From NCBI GenBank assembly GCA_003231795.1, contig QIJI01000226.1, positions 1-10,906 of the forward strand: DNA of 10,906 bases. The letters are read 5' to 3'. A program made the position numbers and the translations under genes. Below, piece after piece: positions 1-6,450 of this stretch (positions are counted from its first letter, which is position 1; each line of letters begins with the position of its first letter). The notes beneath the pieces were generated by a model, which was not told the DNA's origin, did no database searches, and saw nothing but the letters and a program-made list of their open reading frames with translations. Source of the DNA: Gammaproteobacteria bacterium. GTDB taxonomy: Bacteria; Pseudomonadota; Gammaproteobacteria; GCA-001735895.

Positions 1-217
1 ATCATTTCATTATGAAAATAATAATAACTCGAGCGCCGCCACTTTTGCCCTGACCACTTCGGGCCCATCTCAGCTTTCTTATGCCTCCGGTTCCCTGGAT
101 AAGCAATCCTGCGGTTGGATTCATGGCTAGGTAGGCAATTTACTCGGCCTTTTCGTCTTCTGTAAGAAGCCGGCCAACCTTCCTTTAAAATGGCTCGGTT
201 TCAGCAACAGTAATCAT
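1..217 (-). pseudogene. HigB2/RelE-like type II toxin, pseudogene, cut by window edge
   Basis: Reading the minus strand from the ATG at 217 gives MITVAETEPF, a stop (TAA, 185-187), RKVGRLLTEDEKAE, a second stop (TAA, 140-142), then IAYLAMNPTAGLLIQGTGG followed by IRKLRWARSGQGKSGGARVI. All of this is in one frame. It matches the HigB2/RelE-like mRNA-interferase family, including the GTGG(I/V)RKLRWA and GK(S/R)GG.RVIYYF signatures. The stops look like single-base changes, such as CAA or AAA to TAA and TTA to TAA. A third lesion lies near 20-25: adding one T restores VIYYFHNE, so one base has been lost. The gene would continue left of the window, where an Xre-type antitoxin would normally follow. 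The family call rests on remembered motifs. The stops are seen directly. Confidence 0.8.
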
Positions 218-230
218 ATAATAGCTAACG

Positions 231-245
231 TACTCCAATGGAGTA
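231..245. promoter_or_regulatory. Palindromic operator candidate upstream of the toxin pseudogene
   Basis: TACTCCAATGGAGTA is a perfect 7-bp inverted repeat around one central base. It lies 14 bp upstream of the toxin start at 217. HigBA/RelBE-type operons are autorepressed by their antitoxin at palindromes in this position, so this is probably the relic operator. A TTGACT hexamer (minus strand, about 251-256) precedes it, but I find no well-spaced -10. Confidence 0.5.
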
Positions 246-311
246 TATAGTCAAATTTTTCAGATTCCTGCTCGTGGGGTTGAATGAAAAATATATCGCT
301 TTTCTTCAGCA

Positions 312-340
312 GTCAACAAAACACGTAGCGGTTTGTTGAC
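312..340. repeat. 9-bp inverted repeat downstream of brnA
   Basis: GTCAACAAA (312-320) and TTTGTTGAC (332-340) are perfectly complementary around an 11-nt loop. The structure begins 17 nt after the brnA stop, so it could end or stabilise that transcript. It is not followed by a U-run on the minus strand, so it is not a classical intrinsic terminator. The rest of 218-356 shows no gene. Confidence 0.45.
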
Positions 341-356
341 CCGTTGCAAGAACTTG

Positions 357-584
357 TTAATGGGCCAAAGATTCAAGTCGCTCAGCCAACCACACTTTAA
401 TGATTGACTGACGTGTGACTCCTAGCCGGGATGCTTCTTTATCTAACGACTCGATCATCCAGGTTGGAAAATCAACATTCACTCTCCGCTGGGTTTGATT
501 GGGACGTTTGATTTTAGATAAATCTAAGGATCCAGTAATATCTTTGCCACTTTCAAAATCCGAATCGAATTTTTTAGCTTTCAT
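357..584 (-). CDS. brnA: BrnA-type antitoxin (ribbon-helix-helix)
   Basis: This 75-residue protein starts MKAKKFDSDFESGKDITGSL. It has the BrnA hallmark of a conserved N-terminal segment (toxin-binding in the family), then RVNVDFPTWMIESLDKEA and RLGVTRQSIIKVWLAERLE, which form the ribbon-helix-helix DNA-binding half. BrnA neutralises the BrnT ribonuclease and represses its own operon. I chose the ATG at 584 because an AGGAG lies about 10 nt upstream and the family starts with MK(A/x)(E/K)KFD. An in-frame ATG at 602 would only add residues from the overlapping toxin end. The partner toxin gene is destroyed (see 574-609), so this is an orphan antitoxin. Its native promoter is now about 1.5 kb away beyond the IS, so expression probably depends on read-through or IS-borne transcription. 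Confidence 0.85.
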   Translation of the reverse strand: MKAKKFDSDFESGKDITGSLDLSKIKRPNQTQRRVNVDFPTWMIESLDKEASRLGVTRQSIIKVWLAERLESLAH

Positions 585-609
585 AAATTTCAATCTCCTC
601 ATCTCGGGC
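574..609 (-). pseudogene. brnT: 3' remnant of brnT toxin gene
   Basis: In the frame overlapping the brnA start by 11 nt, the minus strand reads ARDEEIEIYES and then TAA. This resembles the end of BrnT toxins, which finish with an ISAR-(K/R)A-x-x-x-E-x-x-x-YE pattern just before or overlapping brnA. The reading begins exactly at the outer edge of the IS terminal repeat, so everything upstream has been replaced by the element. BrnT is normally about 90 residues; only 11 codons remain. The assignment rests mainly on position and overlap with brnA, because the fragment is short. Confidence 0.6.
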
Positions 610-632
610 TCTACGTAGTCGAGCCTGAAAAA
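610..632 (+). repeat. IS terminal inverted repeat, brnA-proximal end
   Basis: Read inward, this end has TCTACGTAGTCGAG followed by CCTGAAAAA. It matches the opposite end at 21 of 23 positions. The mismatches are G/A at position 6 and C/T at position 15. Confidence 0.8.
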
Positions 633-726
633 GTATTTCTAAAGCATAAGGTTTGAATATTAAAGGTGACCAGGATACCGATTGTTGACCAAGGTTGGTG
701 ACTGATACTTGTCTCTGTCCTCTTCA

Positions 727-2025
727 TCAGCTCAACACCATTTTTCGTATCAATAATAACCACCAAAAAAAGGCGATTAGCCATTTTCTCAGATTCCAGG
801 CAGTCGCCGCCATCAGTAGATTGATCTCATCGCCTAATGTGCCTTTCAGGAAATTTCTCGATAATCGAAAATCTGATTTCAAGTGACCAATGATGGGTTC
901 GATCGCCGCCCGTCGCCTGCATTGTTTTCGCTTCTTGTCCCGCTGATATCGATTATCTCGTTTCAACGGCTTTTTCGGCAACTGAATCTGCGTCTCATAC
1001 ACCTGGGACTTCCCCCGATAGCCCCGATCACAAATCGCCGTCTTGACGGTGCTGCCCCGGCTCACCTCGATGTGCCTCAATACCTCCGGTAAAGTATGAC
1101 TGTCATGCACATTTTTATCATGGCTCACCACACCAACGATAATATTGCCTTTGGCCGTGCTCGCCACCGACACCTTATTGCCATACTCGTACTGCTTATG
1201 ATCCTTACCCTTGGCAATACAGTACACCTGGGGCTCGTGCAATGAATAGATCTTGTTCTTGTCCCGGGGTTGCTGGGCCAATACTCGCTCATAGAAAAGA
1301 AACTGCGCTTGAAGGCATTCAAACAGGCAAGTCTGCGGCAGCTTTCGTCTTAATTCCCGGATTAAAATATGCGCAATAGTTCGAAGTCGCTTCAAGGCTT
1401 TTCTCGCTTTGCTCCTTTTTTTGACGTGGCGAAAATGGCGTATCGACAGGCGAAGATTCTTGATCTCTTTGACGAAGGTTCGCCGCTGCGATATCCCATG
1501 AAATTTGGCTAACTTGTTTAAACGATTGATGATCTTGATGGCCAGTTTGGCATCAGTGGGATAGGTGATGTTCTTTTCCTGGACCGTGGTATCGATGTTC
1601 ACGTTATCTTCCTGCGCCGCGCGACCGTGCAAGGCCACGCTCATCTGGAAAATTTTCTCCATCCCTTCCTTGCCAATGCGCTTTCTGAAATGTATCAACT
1701 CGGTACTGTGGCAGGGTAGTTTGGGTTGATACTCGGTCATACCACAAAACGACTGGTAGTACGGATTGCGCTTCCACTGCACGACCAAATTTTCGTCACT
1801 TAGGTCTTCCAGTTGTTTCAGCAGCAGCAACCCAACCATCAGCCGGATCGGTTTACCCGGTGCGCCAAGGCCCTGGGTGTAGTGTTTTTTAAAGGCCTGT
1901 TCAAAATCCAGCCAGGGAATAACCGCTGATAAATGGAGGAGCGGGTCGGCAGGATCCAGTTGTTGCAACAAGTCGTTTCCGAACAAATTCGGTTGGAAGG
2001 CATCCGTACTGCTGTTGATCAGCAT
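727..2025 (-). CDS. IS5-family DDE transposase
   Basis: This 432-residue protein has an N-terminal DUF772-like region (about 30-130) with PGKPIRLMVGLLLLKQLEDL and the conserved FRKRIGKEG segment. A DDE catalytic core follows. The likely catalytic acids are D145 (in NIDTTVQEKN), D333 (in CDRGYRGKS) and E376 (in AAIEPIIGHLKSDFRLSRN). A basic, probably helical insertion (about 165-230) separates the first two. The end, AATAWNLRKWL, is the usual IS5-type C-terminus. The ATG at 2025 has a GGTGA five bases upstream. The frame is uninterrupted and the triad is complete, so the enzyme may be active. Confidence 0.9.
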   Translation of the reverse strand: MLINSSTDAFQPNLFGNDLLQQLDPADPLLHLSAVIPWLDFEQAFKKHYTQGLGAPGKPIRLMVGLLLLKQLEDLSDENLVVQWKRNPYYQSFCGMTEYQPKLPCHSTELIHFRKRIGKEGMEKIFQMSVALHGRAAQEDNVNIDTTVQEKNITYPTDAKLAIKIINRLNKLAKFHGISQRRTFVKEIKNLRLSIRHFRHVKKRSKARKALKRLRTIAHILIRELRRKLPQTCLFECLQAQFLFYERVLAQQPRDKNKIYSLHEPQVYCIAKGKDHKQYEYGNKVSVASTAKGNIIVGVVSHDKNVHDSHTLPEVLRHIEVSRGSTVKTAICDRGYRGKSQVYETQIQLPKKPLKRDNRYQRDKKRKQCRRRAAIEPIIGHLKSDFRLSRNFLKGTLGDEINLLMAATAWNLRKWLIAFFWWLLLIRKMVLS

Positions 2026-2130
2026 TTATTCACCATTTCGACCAGAAACCAAGGACATATGATATCATTCCTGGTCGTTCTAATCTTCCATTTATCGAAT
2101 TTAATTCAATATAATCAATGCGTTGGAGCG

Positions 2131-2153
2131 TTTTTCAGACTCGACTATGTAGA
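2131..2153 (-). repeat. IS terminal inverted repeat, transposase-start end
   Basis: Read inward on the minus strand, this end has TCTACATAGTCGAG followed by TCTGAAAAA. It pairs with the repeat at 610-632. The transposase start codon lies about 105 bp further in. Confidence 0.8.
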
Positions 2154-2161
2154 CCGTTCAT
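2154..2161 (-). pseudogene. brnT: Possible first codons of disrupted brnT
   Basis: ATG AAC GG on the minus strand follows a strong ribosome binding site and a promoter (2164-2211), and runs straight into the IS end. A gene clearly started here. Its strand and position in front of the brnT tail and brnA suggest the toxin, but about 75 codons between this start and the 574-609 remnant are missing. With only two full codons left, the identity is inferred from context alone. Confidence 0.35.
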
Positions 2162-2163
2162 AT

Positions 2164-2211
2164 CCTCCTCCACGAATTCGGAGTATAACGAAGGGAAGGC
2201 GCTACTGACAA
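2164..2211 (-). promoter_or_regulatory. Sigma70-type promoter and ribosome binding site, probably the original brnTA promoter
   Basis: On the minus strand there is a -35 TTGTCA (2206-2211), an 18-nt spacer and a -10 TATACT (2182-2187). Each hexamer differs from consensus at one position. GGAGGAGG (2164-2171) follows, just before ATG at 2161. This unit sits between the acyl-CoA synthetase stop and the IS, and now faces into the element. Confidence 0.55.
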
Positions 2212-2235
2212 ATGAGCGGCATTCAGGCAATGACC

Positions 2236-3858
2236 TCAAGATTCGCGCGCGCGTAAATCGATGCGGCGAACTTTGCCGGTGGTGGTCATCGGCAGGCTGT
2301 CGATGAACTCGATTTCGCGTGGGTATTCATGCGCCGATAATCGTTCACGCACTGACAGTTGAATTTCGGTCGCCAGTTCAGGACTGGCCTCGCACAACTT
2401 GCTCAACACGACGAACGCTTTGACGATCTGACCACGCAGTTCGTCGGGCTTACCGATAACCGCTGCCTGCATTACCGCAGGATGTTTCAGTAGTGAGTCT
2501 TCGATTTCGCCGGGGCCGATGCGGTAACCGGCACTGCTGATAACGTCGTCCTTGCGACCCACAAACCATAGAAAACCATCTTCATCCCGAAACCCAACAT
2601 CACCGGTGCGAAACCAGTTATTACTGATCTTTTCCTGTGTCGCCTGTTCGTTATTCCAGTAGCCCAGAAACATTACCGGATCGTCACAGCAGGCCGCCAG
2701 CTCACCTTCAACGCCATCGGCTACCGGCTCACCGGCATCGTCGATAACCTCTACCCGGTGTCCGGGGTAAGCCTTTCCCATGGAGCCCGGCCTGGGTGGC
2801 ATAATCACCGAGCAGTTCCCGACTATATAATTAAATTCAGTCTGACCCCACATTTCATTAATAGTCAAACCGAGCACTTCCCTGCCCCAATGAATCAATT
2901 CTGCACCCACTTGCTCGCCGGCGCTCATAATGGCTCGCAATCTTAATTCACGCGAGGAATTGATCCCGGGCAGTGCGCGCAACATTTTCAACGCTGTCGG
3001 CGGAATAAACGTATTGGTCACCGCATAGTCCCTCATCAAACGGCAAACCCGTTCGGGGTCGAAACCACCGCCTTCATAGGCAACAATCGGCACACCATAA
3101 TTCAACGCCGGTAACAGCGCGTCCCAGAGTCCGCCGGTCCAGGCCCAGTCCGCCGGAGTCCAGAACACATCTGCAAGCTGCGGGAAAAAGTTTTGCGACA
3201 TTTCGAAACCGGGGAAATTTCCAATCACGGCCCGGTGCGCTATCAGCGCTCCTTTGGGTGGCCCGGTGGTACCGGAGGTATAAATCAAACAGGCCGGATC
3301 GTCTGCCCGTGTGTTTGCCATTTGAAATTGATCACGACCCCGCTCGAGCAAGTTCCAGAATTCATATTTGCGCTCACCATAGCTGCAGCCGATCAAGGTT
3401 TGTAATTCCGGTAACTCGCCGATCAAGTTATTGATATCGTCGTAACGACTTTTATGCGCAATGACAACGCGCGATCCACTGTCCCGCAAGCGATACTCAA
3501 GTGCCTCCGGACCAAATAATATCGCCAGTGGCAACGACACAGCGCCAAGTTTGAAAATGGCGAGGTGAGCGACCACGGTTTCGATGGTTTGGGGTAACAC
3601 TATGGCAACCCGATCGCCGGCTTCGACACCGAGCGCACGTAATGCATTTGCGAGTTGATCTGATAACTTTTTCAGCGCCGCAAAATCATAAACTGCGGTT
3701 TCACCTTTATCATTTTCATAATAGATTGCGGGACGCGCAGAATCCTGCTGATGCCGTTCGCATACCTGTTGCGCAACGTTCAGATATTCAGGAATAGACC
3801 AGCGAAACTGACGATGAATATCGTCGAAATCGGTCGCTGTGGGGTCAATAAATTGCAT
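2236..3858 (-). CDS. AMP-forming acyl-CoA synthetase (AcsA/ACSM-like)
   Basis: This protein of about 540 residues belongs to the ANL adenylating superfamily. These enzymes join a carboxylic acid to CoA through an acyl-adenylate and release AMP and PPi. The motifs appear in order (numbering one residue upstream of this start): phosphate-binding loop YTSGTTGPPKG (194-204), WGQTE (338-342), FRTGD (417-421), hinge and C-domain core GRKDDVISSAGYRIGPGEIE (435-454), and TTTGKVRR with catalytic Lys530. The pattern SAGEQVG-x-x-LIHWG with VGNC fits the medium-chain/AcsA-like branch. Substrate cannot be fixed, but a short or medium-chain or aryl acid is likely. The frame begins TTG ATG; I use the ATG at 3858. 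No clear ribosome binding site is seen. It is transcribed divergently from the DUF6602-like gene. Confidence 0.9.
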   Translation of the reverse strand: MQFIDPTATDFDDIHRQFRWSIPEYLNVAQQVCERHQQDSARPAIYYENDKGETAVYDFAALKKLSDQLANALRALGVEAGDRVAIVLPQTIETVVAHLAIFKLGAVSLPLAILFGPEALEYRLRDSGSRVVIAHKSRYDDINNLIGELPELQTLIGCSYGERKYEFWNLLERGRDQFQMANTRADDPACLIYTSGTTGPPKGALIAHRAVIGNFPGFEMSQNFFPQLADVFWTPADWAWTGGLWDALLPALNYGVPIVAYEGGGFDPERVCRLMRDYAVTNTFIPPTALKMLRALPGINSSRELRLRAIMSAGEQVGAELIHWGREVLGLTINEMWGQTEFNYIVGNCSVIMPPRPGSMGKAYPGHRVEVIDDAGEPVADGVEGELAACCDDPVMFLGYWNNEQATQEKISNNWFRTGDVGFRDEDGFLWFVGRKDDVISSAGYRIGPGEIEDSLLKHPAVMQAAVIGKPDELRGQIVKAFVVLSKLCEASPELATEIQLSVRERLSAHEYPREIEFIDSLPMTTTGKVRRIDLRARES

Positions 3859-3898
3859 CAAATAGCGTAATTTCGAAAATTTAATAGTACCGCAACCA

Positions 3899-3950
3899 CC
3901 CGTAAAACTCCGGGCAGATGACCGCTTATCGGGTTTTAACGGGGCTTTTT
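3899..3950 (+). terminator. Terminator-like hairpin in the divergent intergenic region
   Basis: CCCGTAAAAC (3899-3908) pairs with GTTTTAACGGG (3933-3943) with one bulged A, and CCGG/CGG adds inner pairing. The plus strand continues GCTTTTT, so it looks like an intrinsic terminator. No plus-strand gene lies upstream; on the minus strand it sits in front of the synthetase gene. It could block antisense transcription or act as a leader or attenuator hairpin. The function is not known. Confidence 0.35.
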
Positions 3951-3958
3951 CGGCAAAT

Positions 3959-3989
3959 TTAGACTAAAGCACTGATAATAGTGTAGAAT
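3959..3989 (+). promoter_or_regulatory. Weak promoter candidate with a palindrome, upstream of the DUF6602-like gene
   Basis: TTAGAC (3959-3964) and TAGAAT (3984-3989) are separated by 19 nt, which is slightly long. Between them lies CACT-GATAAT-AGTG (3970-3983), a 4-bp inverted repeat that could bind a regulator. This is the best plus-strand candidate in the gap. A start here would leave a leader of roughly 50 nt. Confidence 0.3.
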
Positions 3990-4048
3990 TTTTCCTCCAC
4001 TCTGCTAAATATGACCTGAGAGAGAGCGCTTTTAGGCGATAAAAAATC

Positions 4049-5647
4049 ATGAATAATTATGAAGAATGGGCACAACTGGTCGCGAAGAATTTAAAAGGCG
4101 AAGCCGATCTAATTACGGCCATTGGAAAAGACGAGCTCGACGACCGCGCGGCAACAGAGGCATTCATGCGCGCAGTTCTCGAACCATTTATACCGGAAAA
4201 TTTTGGCATTGGCTCAGGCCGGGTGGTCGACGCCTTTGGCACCTACTCCGATCACCTCGACATCATTATTTATAATCGGGACTTCCCGCGCATTGGATTG
4301 CGCGGAGCCCATTCTGCCTATTTATACGAATCCGTGTTAGCGACTTTTGTGATACGCGCAAAATTCGTACGCAAGACCTTTTTCGAATCGCTGGATGCCT
4401 GTGCATCGATAGCCGAGTTGAGTGCCAATATAGATCCCGCGGTGCTGGTGCGACTGGCAAAGAAAAATGGATTGCAACTTGGTCCCAATAAAACCTTTAC
4501 CCATGAAGATCCGTTGCGCACTGCACGTTTCCATTTAATCGGTCGTCCGCCGGCATTCGTGTTTGGATTTAGCGGCATCAAAAACAGTTACCGTCAGCTA
4601 CAACAGAATATTGAACTGTGGTTTGACAATCGTCGTAGCGCGGGTCTCGAAACCGAAATGAAAGCCTTGCCGGCCGTGATTGCAACCCAGGGTTGTTTCG
4701 CCTGGCGAAATGCCGCGCCGTTGGCTTTAAGTAACCGCGATATGCTCGGCATTGGCAACGATTCCGCTCCGGTTAGGCTGATTGTCTTGCAATTGCTATA
4801 TCTGTTGAATCGCCGTTTGAATGTTACTGCAGACGGCTATGGTATAAGGCCTAGTTTGAAAGCCTATCTGAGCCAGTTCACACCACCGAAGTTTGAGATT
4901 GGAATCTGCAATGTCGCTGAAGTCGTCAGTATAAATTCTGACGCCGGGGAAAAACCGGCTGCCACATTCGAGTCGGCTATGGATCATTCTGCAAAACCAG
5001 CAGCAGTCGAGGCTGCGAAGCCCGAACCGGTTATTGAAATCAAGGAACGCGCACCGAAAACCACGCCGCTGGGATCTGCTCCAATTCCGGGCTTGAATAG
5101 CGAACCTGTGCCCGCAGAGAACGCGCCGAAAACGCCACCACTTGGGTCCGCGCCAATTCCCGGGCTGAGTAGCGAATCTGCGCCCGCAGATAATGCCCCC
5201 AAAACTACGCCGCTAGGATCAGCGCCGATTCCGCCGATGAAAGCAGACAATACACCGAAAGCCGCTCCACTTGGCTCGGCCCCGATCCCGGCGATGGCCA
5301 ATCCGGAGCCGGTTCAGAGCAACCCACCAACAACGGCACCTTTAGGATCTGCACCCATCCCTGAAAAGCCTCCGGTCGATATTGATTTTGGCAATTCCGC
5401 TGCCGCTGACGAAGTGGAAGAAGAAGCGGAAGATCCGTTTGAATCCACCATGATTATCCCTCCACCCAATGCGAACGGGAACGGAGAGCTAAAAAAAAAT
5501 AGTAAATTAAGCGAAACCAGCTCATCACGATCTTCAACCGATGCATTCATCGCGCGGGTTAAAGAGCAGTTGTCAGCTTCTGGATCGATGCGCGAGATGA
5601 ATGCCGAGAGCGAACAGGATCCTTTTACCTCAACGATCCCGCAGTAA
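4049..5647 (+). CDS. DUF6602-like domain protein with repeat-rich disordered tail
   Basis: This protein has 532 residues. Residues about 10-125 resemble DUF6602: a predicted helix, FIPENFGIGSGRVVDAFGTY, then DHLDIIIYNRDFP and ESVLATFVIRAKF. In the family this last segment reads about VESVYAVIEVKS, giving a D...ExK arrangement like PD-(D/E)XK nucleases. Here Asp71 and Lys105 are kept but the Glu is Arg103, so nuclease activity is doubtful. Residues 126-290 are a less familiar globular region. From about 300 the chain is low-complexity, rich in Pro, Ala and Glu, with five PLGSAPIP copies (340-438). An acidic stretch (454-462) and two DPFxST motifs (462-467, 524-529) follow. No signal peptide or membrane segment is seen. 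The upstream ribosome binding site is weak. The 3' end overlaps the opposing phosphodiesterase gene by 18 bp. Role unknown. Confidence 0.8.
   Translation: MNNYEEWAQLVAKNLKGEADLITAIGKDELDDRAATEAFMRAVLEPFIPENFGIGSGRVVDAFGTYSDHLDIIIYNRDFPRIGLRGAHSAYLYESVLATFVIRAKFVRKTFFESLDACASIAELSANIDPAVLVRLAKKNGLQLGPNKTFTHEDPLRTARFHLIGRPPAFVFGFSGIKNSYRQLQQNIELWFDNRRSAGLETEMKALPAVIATQGCFAWRNAAPLALSNRDMLGIGNDSAPVRLIVLQLLYLLNRRLNVTADGYGIRPSLKAYLSQFTPPKFEIGICNVAEVVSINSDAGEKPAATFESAMDHSAKPAAVEAAKPEPVIEIKERAPKTTPLGSAPIPGLNSEPVPAENAPKTPPLGSAPIPGLSSESAPADNAPKTTPLGSAPIPPMKADNTPKAAPLGSAPIPAMANPEPVQSNPPTTAPLGSAPIPEKPPVDIDFGNSAAADEVEEEAEDPFESTMIIPPPNANGNGELKKNSKLSETSSSRSSTDAFIARVKEQLSASGSMREMNAESEQDPFTSTIPQ
5051..5362 (+). 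repeat. Coding tandem repeat: five PLGSAPIP units
   Basis: Within the DUF6602-like protein, PLGSAPIP begins at residues 340, 364, 388, 407 and 431, giving periods of 24, 24, 19 and 24. Each copy is usually preceded by APKT or a similar stretch and followed by a variable linker. The eight residues are identical in all five copies, while the codons vary at nearly every synonymous position: Leu is ctg, ctt, cta, ctt, tta and Ser is tct, tcc, tca, tcg, tct. The repeats are therefore old, and the peptide rather than the DNA is conserved. Confidence 0.9.
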
Positions 5648-6448
5648 ATTTTGCTGAATCGCCCTGAGTTTTAACGCGTGATTGGTGAAAATCCAGTCGA
5701 CACCGCGATTCAGTTCCCGATAGAAACAGAAACGCGAACCTGCAAAGCCGGTTCCAACTCGCCGTTGCTGCCTTTGATGACGTCGAATCAAACGATTATG
5801 CATTAACAGGTACTGCCCGCTGATACCGCCAAACCGACGTGCTAGCGCCTGACGGCTCATCGCATTGATATTCAGCTCTGCCACCGGCACGCAGGCACCG
5901 TCACCCGCAAACCTAACCAGGTCAAACAAATCCAGATCGAGAGCAATAAAGTGATAATCCTCGGCGGCCCGTAGCGGTGCGAAAATTTCCTGCAACCGGC
6001 GTTGCTTTAAATCCTGTTGTGGCAGCTCGTCATGTTTCAACTCCACCATCAAGTGAAGCAGCCCGCCGAACCGATCAACGACTTCAGCCAGTGTCGGGAT
6101 CTGGGCAACCTGCCGTCGCAGCTCCTGTAACGACTGCTGAGCGACATCCAGATCGATGTCGAACAGTCGTCGCGTATCGGGGTCATGAATCACGACCGGA
6201 TGGAGATCACGGGTCCAGCGAACATCAAGCTCGATTCCCCACACCCCCGCCTGATGCACGCGTTCAAATGCCGCCAGGGTATTTTCCTTGATCAGGCGAT
6301 TATCATGCTCTCCCCGATGCGATACGATTTTGCAATTTAACAAAGCCTTGATTGAAGGTCGCCGTCGCGGCCAAAGTACAAAAACCAGATCTGCGAGGTG
6401 TTGCGCAGACTGTTCGATCTGGTAGCGAATTCCCATGCTTATGGCCAT
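5630..6448 (-). CDS. Glycerophosphodiester phosphodiesterase family protein
   Basis: GDPD enzymes hydrolyse glycerophosphodiesters to glycerol-3-phosphate and an alcohol, using a TIM barrel and a divalent metal. The 272 residues include the signature: SHRG (43-46), KENTLAAFE (54-62), GIELDVRWTRD (71-81) with Glu73 and Asp75, VVIHDPDTRRLF (85-96) with His88, and the later VELKHD (135-140). The catalytic His44/Arg45 and His88 are present. The C-terminal RGVDWIFTNHALKLR matches the usual final barrel strand. There is no clear signal peptide, so it is probably cytoplasmic. The ATG at 6448 lies 2 nt after the M23 gene stop, indicating translational coupling; an in-frame ATG at 6436 is also possible. 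Confidence 0.88.
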   Translation of the reverse strand: MAISMGIRYQIEQSAQHLADLVFVLWPRRRPSIKALLNCKIVSHRGEHDNRLIKENTLAAFERVHQAGVWGIELDVRWTRDLHPVVIHDPDTRRLFDIDLDVAQQSLQELRRQVAQIPTLAEVVDRFGGLLHLMVELKHDELPQQDLKQRRLQEIFAPLRAAEDYHFIALDLDLFDLVRFAGDGACVPVAELNINAMSRQALARRFGGISGQYLLMHNRLIRRHQRQQRRVGTGFAGSRFCFYRELNRGVDWIFTNHALKLRAIQQNLLRDR

Positions 6449-6450
6449 GT

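Larger units (their letters stand above)
610..2153 (-). mobile_element. IS5-like insertion sequence, about 1544 bp
   Basis: A 23-bp inverted repeat with two mismatches bounds the element (610-632 and 2131-2153). It encloses one transposase gene that fills most of the space. Length, single ORF and terminal repeats are typical of IS5-family elements. The exact ends may extend 1-3 bases outward, because GG occurs just outside both repeats. I see no clear target-site duplication: the minus-strand flanks read GAACGG and GCCCGAG. Absence of a duplication fits a deletion next to the element. Confidence 0.85.

Noticed and set aside
300..356. Integron attC site between the two toxin-antitoxin loci
   Set aside because: The inverted repeat at 312-340 has no proper R and L core boxes and no integrase gene is seen. 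A simple hairpin is the more economical reading.
585..602. Longer N-terminus for BrnA, starting at the ATG at 602
   Set aside because: The extra residues are out-of-frame translation of the toxin tail, and the family starts with the second Met, which has a ribosome binding site.
695..1092. Plus-strand frames opposite the transposase 3' end
   Set aside because: They are antisense to the conserved catalytic region of the transposase and have no recognisable motif.
4984..5301. Minus-strand reading frame with repeated GADPSG
   Set aside because: It is the antisense shadow of the PLGSAPIP repeats; the plus frame has a domain match and conserved peptides.
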